Assembly: GCA_020073015.1 (NCBI GenBank)
Contig: JAIQFZ010000004.1
Coordinates: 62,001 to 126,000, forward strand
DNA from: Terriglobia bacterium
GTDB taxonomy: Bacteria; Acidobacteriota; Terriglobia; Terriglobales; Acidobacteriaceae
DNA length: 64,000 bases
Reading direction: 5' to 3'
A program made the position numbers and the translations under genes. How positions within the stretch are numbered: position 1 is the first letter of the stretch; each line of letters begins with the position of its first letter. Below, piece after piece: positions 33,670 through 42,233 of the stretch. The notes under the pieces were generated by a model. It was not told the origin of the DNA, did not search any database, and worked only from the letters and a program-made list of their open reading frames with translations.

Positions 33670-35310
33670 ATGCCCAGTCCTTCGAAGTCCAACTCTCGCC
33701 GCAATTTTCTTCGCGCTTCCATCGCTACCACCGTGGCGGCTGCCGCGTATCCCGCACTCGGGTCCGCGGCCGGCGCGGACCTTCCTCCCGAACCGACCTC
33801 AACTCCCAGGGACTTCGAACTCGACGAACTCACCCTGGACGACTTCCAGAAGGCCCTGCAATCGGGCCCATTGACGTCACACTCGCTGACCGAGAAGTAT
33901 CTCGCCCGCATCCAGGAGATCGACAAAGCCGGCCCCCGGATCAACGCCATCATCGAAGTGAATCCGGAAGCGCTCGAGATCGCTGCCGCGCTCGACAAAG
34001 AGCGCAAAGAGAAAGGTCCGCGTGGCCCGCTGCACGGGGTTCCGGTTCTGATCAAAGACAACATCGACACCGCCGACCGCATGAGCACCACCGCCGGTTC
34101 CCTCGCCCTGCTCGACTCGCGCCCCTCCAAAGACGCCTTCGTCGCGGCGCAGTTGCGCAAAGCCGGCGCTGTAATCATGGGTAAGACAAACCTGAGCGAG
34201 TGGGCCAACATTCGTTCCAGCCATTCCACCAGCGGATGGAGCGGACGCGGCGGACTCACGCGCAATCCCTACGCGCTCGATCGCAATCCCTGCGGCTCCA
34301 GTTCCGGCACGGGCGCCGCCATCTCAGCGAACCTCGCCGCCGTCGGAGTCGGCACCGAGACCGACGGATCCGTGGTCTGCCCATCCTCCGCCAATGGCAT
34401 TGCCGGACTCAAACCGACCGTAGGACTCGTCAGCCGCAGCGGCATCATCCCCATCTCGCACAGCCAGGACACGCCTGGCCCGATGGCGCGCACGGTTCGT
34501 GACGTTGCTATTCTGCTCAGCGCGATGGCCGGCATCGACCCGGAAGATCGCGCCACGGCCGCCAGCGCCGGCAACTCCCATCCCGACTACACCAAGTTTC
34601 TGGACGCCGACGGACTCAAAGGCGCGCGCCTGGGCGTCGTGCGCAAATATTTCGGCTTCAACGACGCGGTCGACGAACTCATGAACAAGCTCATCGGCGA
34701 GATGAAGCAAGCCGGCGCCCAGATTGTCGATCCAGCTGACATTCCAACGATCGGCAAATTCGACGACAGTGAAATGACCGTGTTCCTCTACGAACTCAAA
34801 GCCGACCTCGCCGCCTATCTGGCGCGGATCGGCCCCTCGGCACCCATGAAATCGCTGCAAGACGTGATTGAATTCAACGACCGCAATCGCGACAAGGAGA
34901 TGCCCTATTTCGGTCAGGACATTTTTCTGAAGTCGGAAAAGAAAGGTCCGCTCACTGCAAAGGAATATCTGGATGCGCTCGCAAAGAATCATCGCCTTAC
35001 CCGCACCCAGGGCATTGATTTCGTCATGAACAAGTTCAAACTGGACGCGCTGGTCGCTCCCACCGGCGGTCCCGCGTGGCTTACGGATCTGATCAATGGC
35101 GATCATGCCGCCGGCGGAAGTTCAAGCGCTGCGGCGGTGGCGGGCTATCCCAACATCAATGTCACGGCCGGATTCATCTCGGGACTGCCGGTCGGCATTT
35201 CATTCTTCGGACGCGCCTGGAGCGAACCAACTCTGCTCAAGATCGCCTACGGGTTTGAGCAACTGACGAAGGCGCGCCAGAAACCCCAGTTTCTCCCAAC
35301 TGTTTCATAA
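33670..35310 (+). CDS. Exported amidase-signature-family enzyme
   Basis: 546 residues from the ATG at 33670, preceded by AGGAG; the longer frame starts in the spacer after the tRNA. The N-terminus has a twin-arginine motif (SRRNFLRAS) and hydrophobic segment, so it is likely exported folded by Tat. The amidase core carries the Ser-Ser-Lys triad: Lys in GVPVLIKDNIDTA, cis-Ser in NPCGSSSGTGAA and nucleophile Ser in ETDGSVVCPSS. It hydrolyses an amide, possibly a peptide amide or aryl amide. Convergent with gamma-glutamyltransferase. Confidence 0.93.
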   Translation: MPSPSKSNSRRNFLRASIATTVAAAAYPALGSAAGADLPPEPTSTPRDFELDELTLDDFQKALQSGPLTSHSLTEKYLARIQEIDKAGPRINAIIEVNPEALEIAAALDKERKEKGPRGPLHGVPVLIKDNIDTADRMSTTAGSLALLDSRPSKDAFVAAQLRKAGAVIMGKTNLSEWANIRSSHSTSGWSGRGGLTRNPYALDRNPCGSSSGTGAAISANLAAVGVGTETDGSVVCPSSANGIAGLKPTVGLVSRSGIIPISHSQDTPGPMARTVRDVAILLSAMAGIDPEDRATAASAGNSHPDYTKFLDADGLKGARLGVVRKYFGFNDAVDELMNKLIGEMKQAGAQIVDPADIPTIGKFDDSEMTVFLYELKADLAAYLARIGPSAPMKSLQDVIEFNDRNRDKEMPYFGQDIFLKSEKKGPLTAKEYLDALAKNHRLTRTQGIDFVMNKFKLDALVAPTGGPAWLTDLINGDHAAGGSSSAAAVAGYPNINVTAGFISGLPVGISFFGRAWSEPTLLKIAYGFEQLTKARQKPQFLPTVS

Positions 35311-35343
35311 GGGATGCGCAGCCGCCGGCAGGCCGAACCTGAG

Positions 35344-37011
35344 CTACCACTCCACCGGCGGAGGCTCCGGTTCGGCAGCGCCGTCGGCGCGCGCGTCCGA
35401 AGCTCCATAGTTCACCTTCGCCCTGGTATCGTGGAGCACTGCCTGCCCGCGGCCCATCGCGGTCGAATACTCGCGGTCGACCCGAAACTTGTGGCCCATG
35501 GCCGTCAGCTTGTCGCGAACTTCAGAGCTCACTCGCGACTCAATCACGATGTTGCAGCCGCGCTGCGGACTCACCGTAAAGCGGGCCGTTTCGAGCGCGG
35601 CCTGGATGTTCATTCCGTAATCCACCACGTTCGACACGAACTGCGCATGCGCCAGCGGCTGATTCGCCCCGCCCATGATCCCGAATCCGATGTGCTGATC
35701 GCCCCGCTCCATGAATGCAGGAATAATCGTGTGAAACGGCCGTTTGCGCGGTACGAGTGCGTTCGGATGAGACGGATCGAGTGAGAAGAGTGCGCCGCGG
35801 TTCTGGAGCGCGAAACCCATGCCGCGAACCGTGATCCCCGAACCGAACTCGGCGTAGTTGCTTTGGATCAGCGACACAATATTTCCTTCCCGGTCGACCG
35901 CCGACAGATAAGTCGTTTCGCTGGTGGCGGGAGTACCCGGCGAGGCTTCGCAATTGGCCTTGGCGGGATCGATGTGCTGAGCCCTCTCCTTCGCGTAGTC
36001 TTTCGAGAGCAATCCCTCGACGGGAACCTTTGCAAAGCGTGGATCTGCGTTGTAGCGGCCAAGATCCGCGTACGCCAGCTTCATTGCTTCGATCTTCTTG
36101 TGCAGTTCTGCGGCGCTCAGCGGCCCGTCAGCGGAAGCGGCCGATGTTTCCATGATGTTGAGCATCTCAAGCGCGGCCATGCCTTGCCCGTTCGGAGGCA
36201 GTTCATAGATCGTCCAGCCGCGATACGTGGTGGAGATTGGCTCGACCCACTCGGGCGCAAATTGCGCCAGGTCCTCGGCCGACATGGTTCCTCCGAGCCC
36301 CTTTGACGTCTCGAGAATCGCGCGCGCAATTTCGCCCCGGTAGAACGCTTTCGGACCCTCCGTCGCAATCGCACGGAGAGCCTTGGCCAGATCCGCGTTG
36401 TGAAAGATTGCGCCCACCGCCGGAACCTGCCCGCCGGGCAGATAGACTCGCCGGCTCTCTGCATCTGTGAGGTCAGTCGCATCCTCCCAGAAAGCATGGA
36501 TCAGTTCGGGCACGGGATAGCCCCGATCTGCGTAGAAAATTGCCGGTTGGAAAATCTCCTTCCACGGCAGACGGCCAAAGCGCTGGTGCAGTTGATCCCA
36601 CCCCGCGACCGCTCCCGGTACCGTGACCGTATCAATGCCCGACTGCGGCATCGAGGTAGCACCCTTTGCCGCAAGATGCGCGATCGTGAGCGCCTGCGGC
36701 GCCCAGCCGCTGGCATTGAGTCCATAGAGCTTGCCGGTTTTGGCGTCCCAATAGAGGGCGAAGAGGTCGCCGCCGATTCCGTTCATCATGGGCTCGGTAA
36801 CGCCCAGCACGGCGTTGGCAGCAATCGCGGCATCGACCGCCGATCCACCGCGCGCCAGCACTTGCGCACCAGCCGTCGAAGCGAGCGCATGGCTGGTGGC
36901 CACGATCCCATAGCGCGTAATCACCATGGAACGCGCGTGAGAGCGGTCTTGGGCTGACATACTAGGGACTAGTAGAAATACACTGAACGTTAGCAGGACA
37001 ACAACTCGCAT
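35344..37011 (-). CDS. ggt: Gamma-glutamyltransferase
   Basis: 555-residue secreted Ntn-hydrolase that cleaves glutathione and other gamma-glutamyl compounds. The signal peptide is RVVVLLTFSVFLLVPSMSAQ. The autoprocessing site is in SETTYLSAVDREGN, with Thr366 the predicted nucleophile that becomes the start of the small subunit. Other motifs: VATSHALASTAGAQVLARGGSAVDA's core, NGIGGDLFALYWD, and IMGGANQPLAHAQ near the end. Length is a little under the E. coli enzyme (580). Single gene convergent with the amidase. Confidence 0.93.
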   Translation of the reverse strand: MRVVVLLTFSVFLLVPSMSAQDRSHARSMVITRYGIVATSHALASTAGAQVLARGGSAVDAAIAANAVLGVTEPMMNGIGGDLFALYWDAKTGKLYGLNASGWAPQALTIAHLAAKGATSMPQSGIDTVTVPGAVAGWDQLHQRFGRLPWKEIFQPAIFYADRGYPVPELIHAFWEDATDLTDAESRRVYLPGGQVPAVGAIFHNADLAKALRAIATEGPKAFYRGEIARAILETSKGLGGTMSAEDLAQFAPEWVEPISTTYRGWTIYELPPNGQGMAALEMLNIMETSAASADGPLSAAELHKKIEAMKLAYADLGRYNADPRFAKVPVEGLLSKDYAKERAQHIDPAKANCEASPGTPATSETTYLSAVDREGNIVSLIQSNYAEFGSGITVRGMGFALQNRGALFSLDPSHPNALVPRKRPFHTIIPAFMERGDQHIGFGIMGGANQPLAHAQFVSNVVDYGMNIQAALETARFTVSPQRGCNIVIESRVSSEVRDKLTAMGHKFRVDREYSTAMGRGQAVLHDTRAKVNYGASDARADGAAEPEPPPVEW

Positions 37012-37386
37012 GGGTGCACCTTCGCCCGGCCGATAGACGAATGCGCATTCTGGTGCGACAGAGAACGGTTGTCAAGCGGCCTTGGACAAGCACGCCTCCC
37101 CCGCGCCAGCCCCCCCTATTCCCGCCCCGCCGAGTCTTGCATCCCGACAAGCGGTGGACGCCCGAGCGTTTCAGCGCAAACAGAATCGCCCAACCAATCA
37201 ATCCGACGGCGTACGCACCCGCAAACATCAGCGCCACGGCTGGTAGGAACGTGAAATGCTCGGGCTAAATCGGGCCGACAGGTGGATGGATGTCAGGCAC
37301 CGAAGGTCGAATCGCCTGGGCCTTCTCGATGGCGAGCACAGTCCCCGCCAAATGTCCGTCCTGGCGTCCCAATCAGGGAGTCTCGG
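37012..37386. other. Spacer upstream of ggt
   Basis: 375 bp. A minus-strand frame from a GTG at 37237 begins MALMFAGAYAVGLIGWAILF, a convincing membrane segment, but continues in low-complexity Arg/Gly sequence and runs into ggt in another frame; there is no ribosome-binding site. It may be a decayed gene. Otherwise nothing is seen. Confidence 0.4.
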
Positions 37387-38310
37387 TTATCGCTGCGGCG
37401 GGTCGCTCGGAACTGCGGATTTGTCTTGGCTCGCTTTACTTGCGGTGTTGGGCGCGCTGCTAACGCCGGGGGCCTTCACGGGCGCACTCGGGGGTGGCTC
37501 CGGGCTGGGCAGCGCGAGCGGCGGAACTCCTGGCAATGTCTCGGGCAAGCTCGGCCCCTGCCCCGGCCGGATTCCCTTCGCTTCCACAATCGACCATCGC
37601 CAGTCTTCGTCCGCGCTCGGCGTGATCCCGATGTCCTCGCGGAAGATGGTCGTGCTGAACGGCTTGGCGGTAGCCTTGAGATGGTAAAGCAGCGTCATGT
37701 CCGATCGCCGCTCCACGGTAACCGAAGCAAAGTTCTGCGCTGCCGGAATCACGCGGGCGCGCGCTGCTACCTCGGCATTCCCTCCCGCCTTGCGCTCAAG
37801 CGTAATTCCCACCGTGATCTCGCGCAGTTCCCACTCGGTTCCGTTGAGCACTTCCAGTTGCAGAGTGTCGTCCTGAATCGAAGCCGGACCGTCCAGTTTC
37901 AACACCTCCGCCAGCGGCAGGTCCTCAATCAAAACCGGCTTGATCAGCAGCAAGTTGGCTCGACCGTTGAATGCCAGGCTGCAACTGATATCTGGCGATG
38001 TCAGTCGGAGATTCTTCCCGGAAGAATCGACGGAGAAGAGAATCTTCTCCGCGGACTTGAGTCGCCTGACGTCCTCCATCGCCTGCGCCAGGTTATCGTT
38101 GTCGATCACCGGAGGTGGCGGTTGCGGCTGAGCCTGCTCCACCTGCTGTTGCGCCTTGTTGCGCCGGAGATTGCGCGCCAGGTCTCCGAGCGACGGTTCA
38201 TCATCCTGGGCCATAAGCGCAGCCGGAGAGAGCAGCAGGCACAGAGCCACCACCCGCAGGGCGGAGCACTTGAGTCTCGGCAACCCGGAACCTGAAAGTT
38301 GCGATCGCAT
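37387..38310 (-). CDS. Secreted hypothetical protein with proline-rich tail
   Basis: 307 residues from the ATG at 38310; upstream GTG at 38364 is possible but adds a charged leader. A signal peptide ends near ALMAQDDEP. A Gln/Pro-rich linker lies near residues 50-70, then a beta-rich domain (SPDISCSLAFNGRANLLLI, DTLQLEVLNGTEWELREITV, SVTVERRSDMTLLYHL), and a Pro/Ala/Ser-rich C-terminus. No family is recognised. It may be periplasmic or surface-attached. Confidence 0.7.
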   Translation of the reverse strand: MRSQLSGSGLPRLKCSALRVVALCLLLSPAALMAQDDEPSLGDLARNLRRNKAQQQVEQAQPQPPPPVIDNDNLAQAMEDVRRLKSAEKILFSVDSSGKNLRLTSPDISCSLAFNGRANLLLIKPVLIEDLPLAEVLKLDGPASIQDDTLQLEVLNGTEWELREITVGITLERKAGGNAEVAARARVIPAAQNFASVTVERRSDMTLLYHLKATAKPFSTTIFREDIGITPSADEDWRWSIVEAKGIRPGQGPSLPETLPGVPPLALPSPEPPPSAPVKAPGVSSAPNTASKASQDKSAVPSDPPQR

Positions 38311-38544
38311 ACTTCTGCCTGAGCGCACGGGAAGACGCAGATCATCTTCCCGCCGTCGCTTCACAGTTAAATTCTAGGCGAGTGGTAACCGGATGGAAGT
38401 TACTTCAGGCAAACGATGGTACTAGTACCTTGGCGGAAAAAGGGGTTGGAGGGCTTGCCAATTCGACAGAAGAAGCAAGAAGGGCGCGCGATCGAAGCGA
38501 CGCGCAACGGGACGCGCCCCCTGCTTTTCGGCCAGATTAAAGTC

Positions 38545-38667
38545 TTACAGTAAACCCGACGTGCGCAAACGCGTGACCGGATCCGTTACAGGTACTGGCT
38601 GCCGCTTGAAAACCCAGCGGGCCACCGCAATCCCCAGAGCCGCGTAACAGAGATGCCAAAGTTTCAT
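38545..38667 (-). CDS. Small hydrophobic protein (40 aa)
   Basis: ATG at 38667 is preceded by GGGGAGGG at six bases, a strong ribosome-binding site. The product MKLWHLCYAALGIAVARWVF has one short membrane-type segment, then a basic and polar tail (KRQPVPVTDPV). It lies alone in a 770-bp gap. Support is the ribosome-binding site and the helix; there is no homology. Confidence 0.5.
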   Translation of the reverse strand: MKLWHLCYAALGIAVARWVFKRQPVPVTDPVTRLRTSGLL

Positions 38668-38952
38668 AGAAACCCTCCCCACGCCGGAACGTGACCTGGG
38701 GAGTGACAAGCATAAGGTCCCGTCGTGATTCCAACCTACCGCTAGCTTATCGGCCAGTCCAGACCACCAAAGTGCTATGAGCGTATCCAAGGAGTAATCG
38801 AAGGTAATCAGGAGAGATGGGGATCGTTCCTAGCCTCCAGTTGCTGGTTTCTAGTTGCAGGAACTGCTGGGCTTCAAAACTCGATTCCCGGTCGGGTAGG
38901 CGTCTGTGTCATAGCTCGTCGCGATGCGAAAGAGTGAGCGGAGCCGCTGACC

Positions 38953-39065
38953 TTAGCCGCGAAGCGGCGTAACAATACAGCCCACAGCGTCAGCTGTGGG
39001 TTTTAAATGGAAAATGAGCGAGCCCCGGAGTTGCGAAAGAGTACTCCCGCCAGTGAACTGGCGGG
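38953..39065. repeat. Three-hairpin repeat with GCGAAGCGGC core
   Basis: Three perfect stem-loops in a row: GCCGC/GCGGC (38956-38968), CCCACAGC/GCTGTGGG (38981-39000) and CCCGCCAGT/ACTGGCGGG (39046-39065). The 31-nt core at 38953-38983 recurs at 49178-49208 with three mismatches. Located downstream of mnmA on the minus strand and not associated with a coding frame. Confidence 0.7.
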
Positions 39066-39134
39066 CTATTTTCAGTGGTCCCTACGGGACCGACGGATGC
39101 TAGAAACCACCAACCAACAACTGGAAACGAGCAG

Positions 39135-40253
39135 CTAGGAACTGCTTTCGATCCAACCGCCGCCGACTACTACGTCCCCGTCGTAGAACACAGCTGCCTG
39201 TCCGGGACTGATGGCGCGCTGCGGGTCGTCAAAGGTCACCAGCACTTGGTCTGGCCCCTCAGATTCAATGACAGCCGGCGCGGGTTGGTGCTTATGGCGG
39301 ATCTTGACCGCGACCCGCATCGGTCCTGGTAGCTTGGCCACGGAGATCAGGTTGACGCGACGGGCGCGCAAAGTGCGCGAGTAAAGTTGCTCGTCCTTGC
39401 CCACGACAACTTGCCGCGTTTCGTTCTTGATCTGGATCACATAGAGCGGTGAACCCGTGGCGACACCGAGTCCCTTGCGCTGTCCGACAGTGAAATTATG
39501 AACGCCGCTGTGCTCGCCGAGCACGCGCCCGTCGGAAGTCACCATTTCACCAGCCGCATCCGGCAGCGCGCTTCCCTGCTCGGAAAGATAGGCGTCCAGA
39601 AAGGCCTTGTAGTCGCCGCCCGGAACAAAACAGATCTCCTGCGAGTCCGGCTTTTCGGCAATCACCAGCCCATGCTTCCGGGCGAGTTCGCGAACTTCAG
39701 GCTTGGTCATGCCACCCAGCGGGAATAAGGTCCGGCTCAACTGCTCCTGGGTCAGGCCAAAAAGAAAATAAGTTTGATCCTTCGCCTTGTCTGCCGGTCG
39801 CTTCAGCAGCCAGCGCGAATTCTGTTCACTCCACGCGACTTGGGCGTAGTGGCCGGTAGCAACCTTCTCCGCGCCAATCTGCCGCGCCACAATCAGAAGC
39901 TGATCAAACTTCAAGTGATTGTTACAGAGACTGCAGGGGATCGGAGTGCGCCCGGAAAGATACTCCTCCACGAACGGCCGCACCACTTCGCGCTCGAAAC
40001 GCTCCTCGTGATTGACCACGTAGTACGGAATGCCGATCGTTTCGGCCACGCGCCGTGCATCGTACACATCGTCGAGCGAGCAGCAGCGCCCCTGCACCGA
40101 CTCGGGCATGCCCTCGTGCCCGGCAAGTCGCCGCTGATTCCAAAGCTGCATCGTGAGTCCGATGACGTTGTGTCCCTCAGCGCGCAGCATAGCCGCAACG
40201 GTCGACGAGTCGACTCCTCCCGACATGGCAACGGCAATGGTCTCTGGAAACAA
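39135..40253 (-). CDS. mnmA: tRNA 2-thiouridylase MnmA
   Basis: Adds sulfur to U34 of tRNA-Lys, Glu and Gln using ATP and sulfur from a cysteine desulfurase. 372 residues. The PP-loop motif AMSGGVDSSTVAAML is at residues 9-23; catalytic Cys candidates are in TPIPCSLCN and SQEICFVPGG. The start is a TTG at 40251-40253, since the first ATG is inside the PP loop; an AGGAG eight bases upstream is supplied by a TAGCTCCTGGC-type intergenic repeat. The cysteine desulfurase gene is upstream on the same strand, fitting a sulfur-relay pair. Confidence 0.94.
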   Translation of the reverse strand: MFPETIAVAMSGGVDSSTVAAMLRAEGHNVIGLTMQLWNQRRLAGHEGMPESVQGRCCSLDDVYDARRVAETIGIPYYVVNHEERFEREVVRPFVEEYLSGRTPIPCSLCNNHLKFDQLLIVARQIGAEKVATGHYAQVAWSEQNSRWLLKRPADKAKDQTYFLFGLTQEQLSRTLFPLGGMTKPEVRELARKHGLVIAEKPDSQEICFVPGGDYKAFLDAYLSEQGSALPDAAGEMVTSDGRVLGEHSGVHNFTVGQRKGLGVATGSPLYVIQIKNETRQVVVGKDEQLYSRTLRARRVNLISVAKLPGPMRVAVKIRHKHQPAPAVIESEGPDQVLVTFDDPQRAISPGQAAVFYDGDVVVGGGWIESSS

Positions 40254-40468
40254 GCTCCTGGCTCCTAGCTTCTAGCTGCTAGCTGATAGTGTGCAGTCCC
40301 GCACGGTCGCGACATAAGTTCCTGTGTCATCCTGAGCGAAGCGAAGGACCTATGCATTTTGTCCGCAGTGTAGACGACCTTCGCGTCCCGCAAATCGGCC
40401 CTCCTGCGGTCTGCTGGCAAACACCTGCCAACTGACTCGCGCCCATTAGGAAAGCCAGAAGCCAGTAG
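40254..40468. repeat. Degenerate TAGCT/CTGGC repeats plus a CATCCTGAG repeat
   Basis: 40254-40288 holds tandem degenerate units (CTCCTGGCTCCTAGCTTCTA then GCTGCTAGCTG); 40445-40490 has similar units around the end of the desulfurase gene. Between them, 40324-40350 is a copy of the TGTCATCCTGAGCGAAGCGA-type repeat. These fill the gap between the cysteine desulfurase and mnmA. Confidence 0.6.
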
Positions 40469-41644
40469 CTAACGGCTAGTAGCTGCTCTCTGGTACACCG
40501 GCGACAACTCCCGTAAACGCGCGACCGTCTCCGGCACAAGGCCGATCGCGAACTCAACCTCGGCCGCCGTATTCTGCTTGCCCAAACTGAAGCGGATGCT
40601 GGATCGTGCTTGCTCTGGACGCAAACCCATGGCCGTCAACACGTGCGAGGGCTCGATGGCCCCCGACGAACACGCGGCTCCAGTCGAAACCGCCAAGCCC
40701 TTCAAGTCCAGTGCGATCACCAGCGCTTCGCCTTCGATCCCATCAAAATAGATGTTCGTCGTATTCGGCACGCGCGTTGGGTGGGAACTTGCAGCTGCGC
40801 CATTCACACCGCTCGACTCGATTGCCAGCAGTTCCCTTTCCAGGCGGTCGCGCATGGCGGCCATTTTCGTGTCGTCACCGCGCCGCAAGCCAACGCTCGC
40901 CAACTCGGCCGCTTTGCCCAGACCAACAATCCCCGGCACGTTCTCAGTTCCAGCGCGGCGTGAGCGCTCATGGCGGCCGCCGTACAGCATGGGCTCAAGC
41001 CGGGTTCCCTTGCGGACATACAGCGTGCCCACTCCCTGCGGCGCGTGCAGTTTGTGTCCCGAGATCGTCAGCAGATCACAACCGATCTGGTTCACATCGA
41101 TGGGGATCTTCCCGGCTGCCTGCACCGCATCCGTATGGAAGTGAACATCAGCCTCAGCCGCCACTTTTCCGATCTCCTCGACTGGCTGGACAACCCCGGT
41201 CTCGTTGTTGGCCATCATGATCGTGACCAGCTTCGTATTCGGCCGCAGCGCACGCCGGACGTCATCGGGATCAACCAGGCCGCGGCCGTCCACGGGAACG
41301 TACGTGACTTCGCATCCCTTCTCTTCCAGATGCTTCGCCCCGTTCAGAACGGCATGATGCTCGATCGTCGAAGTGATCACGTGATCGCCCGGCTGCGCTA
41401 ATCCGAAGATCGCCAGATTGTCGGCCTCCGTGCCGCCGCTGGTAAAAACGACTTCGGACGCGCGACACCCCAGCAACTGCGCCACCGACTCGCGGGCATG
41501 CTCAACCGCCGCCCGCGTCTCCTGTCCATGGTGGTGGATGGAAGAGGCGTTGCCAAAGTGCTCGCCGAAGTAAGGCCGCATGGCCTCGAAGACCTCGGGC
41601 AGCACGGGCGTGGTCGCGTTGTTGTCGAAATAAACCCGCTGCAT
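40469..41644 (-). CDS. Cysteine desulfurase (NifS/IscS family)
   Basis: 391 residues from the ATG at 41642-41644 (MQRVYFDNNATTPV). PLP enzyme that removes sulfur from cysteine as an enzyme-bound persulfide. Visible: FDNNATTPVLPEV near the start, THHHxxx-type segment TSTIEHHAVLNGAK, the PLP Lys in TISGHKLHAPQGVG, and the active Cys in STGAACSSGAIEPSHVL. The short loop with Cys fits group I (IscS/NifS). It precedes mnmA on the same strand and likely supplies its sulfur. No iscU or other cluster genes are nearby. Confidence 0.93.
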   Translation of the reverse strand: MQRVYFDNNATTPVLPEVFEAMRPYFGEHFGNASSIHHHGQETRAAVEHARESVAQLLGCRASEVVFTSGGTEADNLAIFGLAQPGDHVITSTIEHHAVLNGAKHLEEKGCEVTYVPVDGRGLVDPDDVRRALRPNTKLVTIMMANNETGVVQPVEEIGKVAAEADVHFHTDAVQAAGKIPIDVNQIGCDLLTISGHKLHAPQGVGTLYVRKGTRLEPMLYGGRHERSRRAGTENVPGIVGLGKAAELASVGLRRGDDTKMAAMRDRLERELLAIESSGVNGAAASSHPTRVPNTTNIYFDGIEGEALVIALDLKGLAVSTGAACSSGAIEPSHVLTAMGLRPEQARSSIRFSLGKQNTAAEVEFAIGLVPETVARLRELSPVYQRAATSR

Positions 41645-41814
41645 GGTGCTGATTCTATTGTACCGATTCGGCGCGAGTGGGAGAGGCCGCATGGAGGAGA
41701 CAGGTCACCGGTCACAGGAAAACCGGGCACGGTTGGGGAAATGTACCAACTCGGCCGTGATGCAAATCACTGACGCAGATTCAGTTAGTCTTGGAAGATC
41801 AGGAAGCGTGCAAT

Positions 41815-42207
41815 GTGAGCACAGACTACAAAGAGCTTGCCGCCTGGAAGCAAGCGATGGGGCTTGTGAAAGAGATCTACCGTTGCACGCGCTCGTTTCC
41901 GCGAGAAGAGCTGTTTGGCCTCAGGTCTCAAATGCAAAGGGCGGCGGTTTCGGTTCCGAGCAATATCGCCGAAGGGAAGGGGCGATATTCGCGAAAGGAA
42001 CTCGTCCAGTTCTTATACAAAGCTCGAGGCTCACTGATGGAACTTGAGACACAAGTCTGTATTGCCCGCGACCTTGGTTATATAGACGATTACACCGGTC
42101 GAGGTCTTTCGACAAAGGTCTTGGAAGTCGCGCGAATTCTGAACGGGCTGATTAACCGGTTTCAACAGGAAATTCAGGGGCAACCTCCTACGACCTGTCA
42201 CCCGTGA
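41815..42207 (+). CDS. Four-helix-bundle protein (S23/Avd-like)
   Basis: 130 residues from a GTG at 41815 with AGGAAG upstream; a TTG 24 bases earlier is less likely. The family motif is clear: LAAWKQAMGLVKEIYRCTRS, QMQRAAVSVPSNIAEGKGRY, ELVQFLYKARGSLMELETQV. These small proteins form pentamers like the Avd accessory protein of diversity-generating retroelements, and they occur also as intervening-sequence-encoded proteins in 23S rRNA genes. Here there is no reverse transcriptase or rRNA, so its role is unknown. Short degenerate repeats flank it. Confidence 0.9.
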   Translation: MSTDYKELAAWKQAMGLVKEIYRCTRSFPREELFGLRSQMQRAAVSVPSNIAEGKGRYSRKELVQFLYKARGSLMELETQVCIARDLGYIDDYTGRGLSTKVLEVARILNGLINRFQQEIQGQPPTTCHP

Positions 42208-42233
42208 CCTGTGGCCTCTTACCCGTAACCTTG

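Noticed and set aside
36962-37237. Minus-strand frame starting MALMFAGAYAVGLIGWAILF
   Set aside because: Good membrane segment but then low complexity, no ribosome-binding site and overlap with ggt; noted as possible relic only.
41815-42207. Diversity-generating retroelement accessory gene
   Set aside because: The protein is Avd-like, but no reverse transcriptase, template or variable repeat is nearby.
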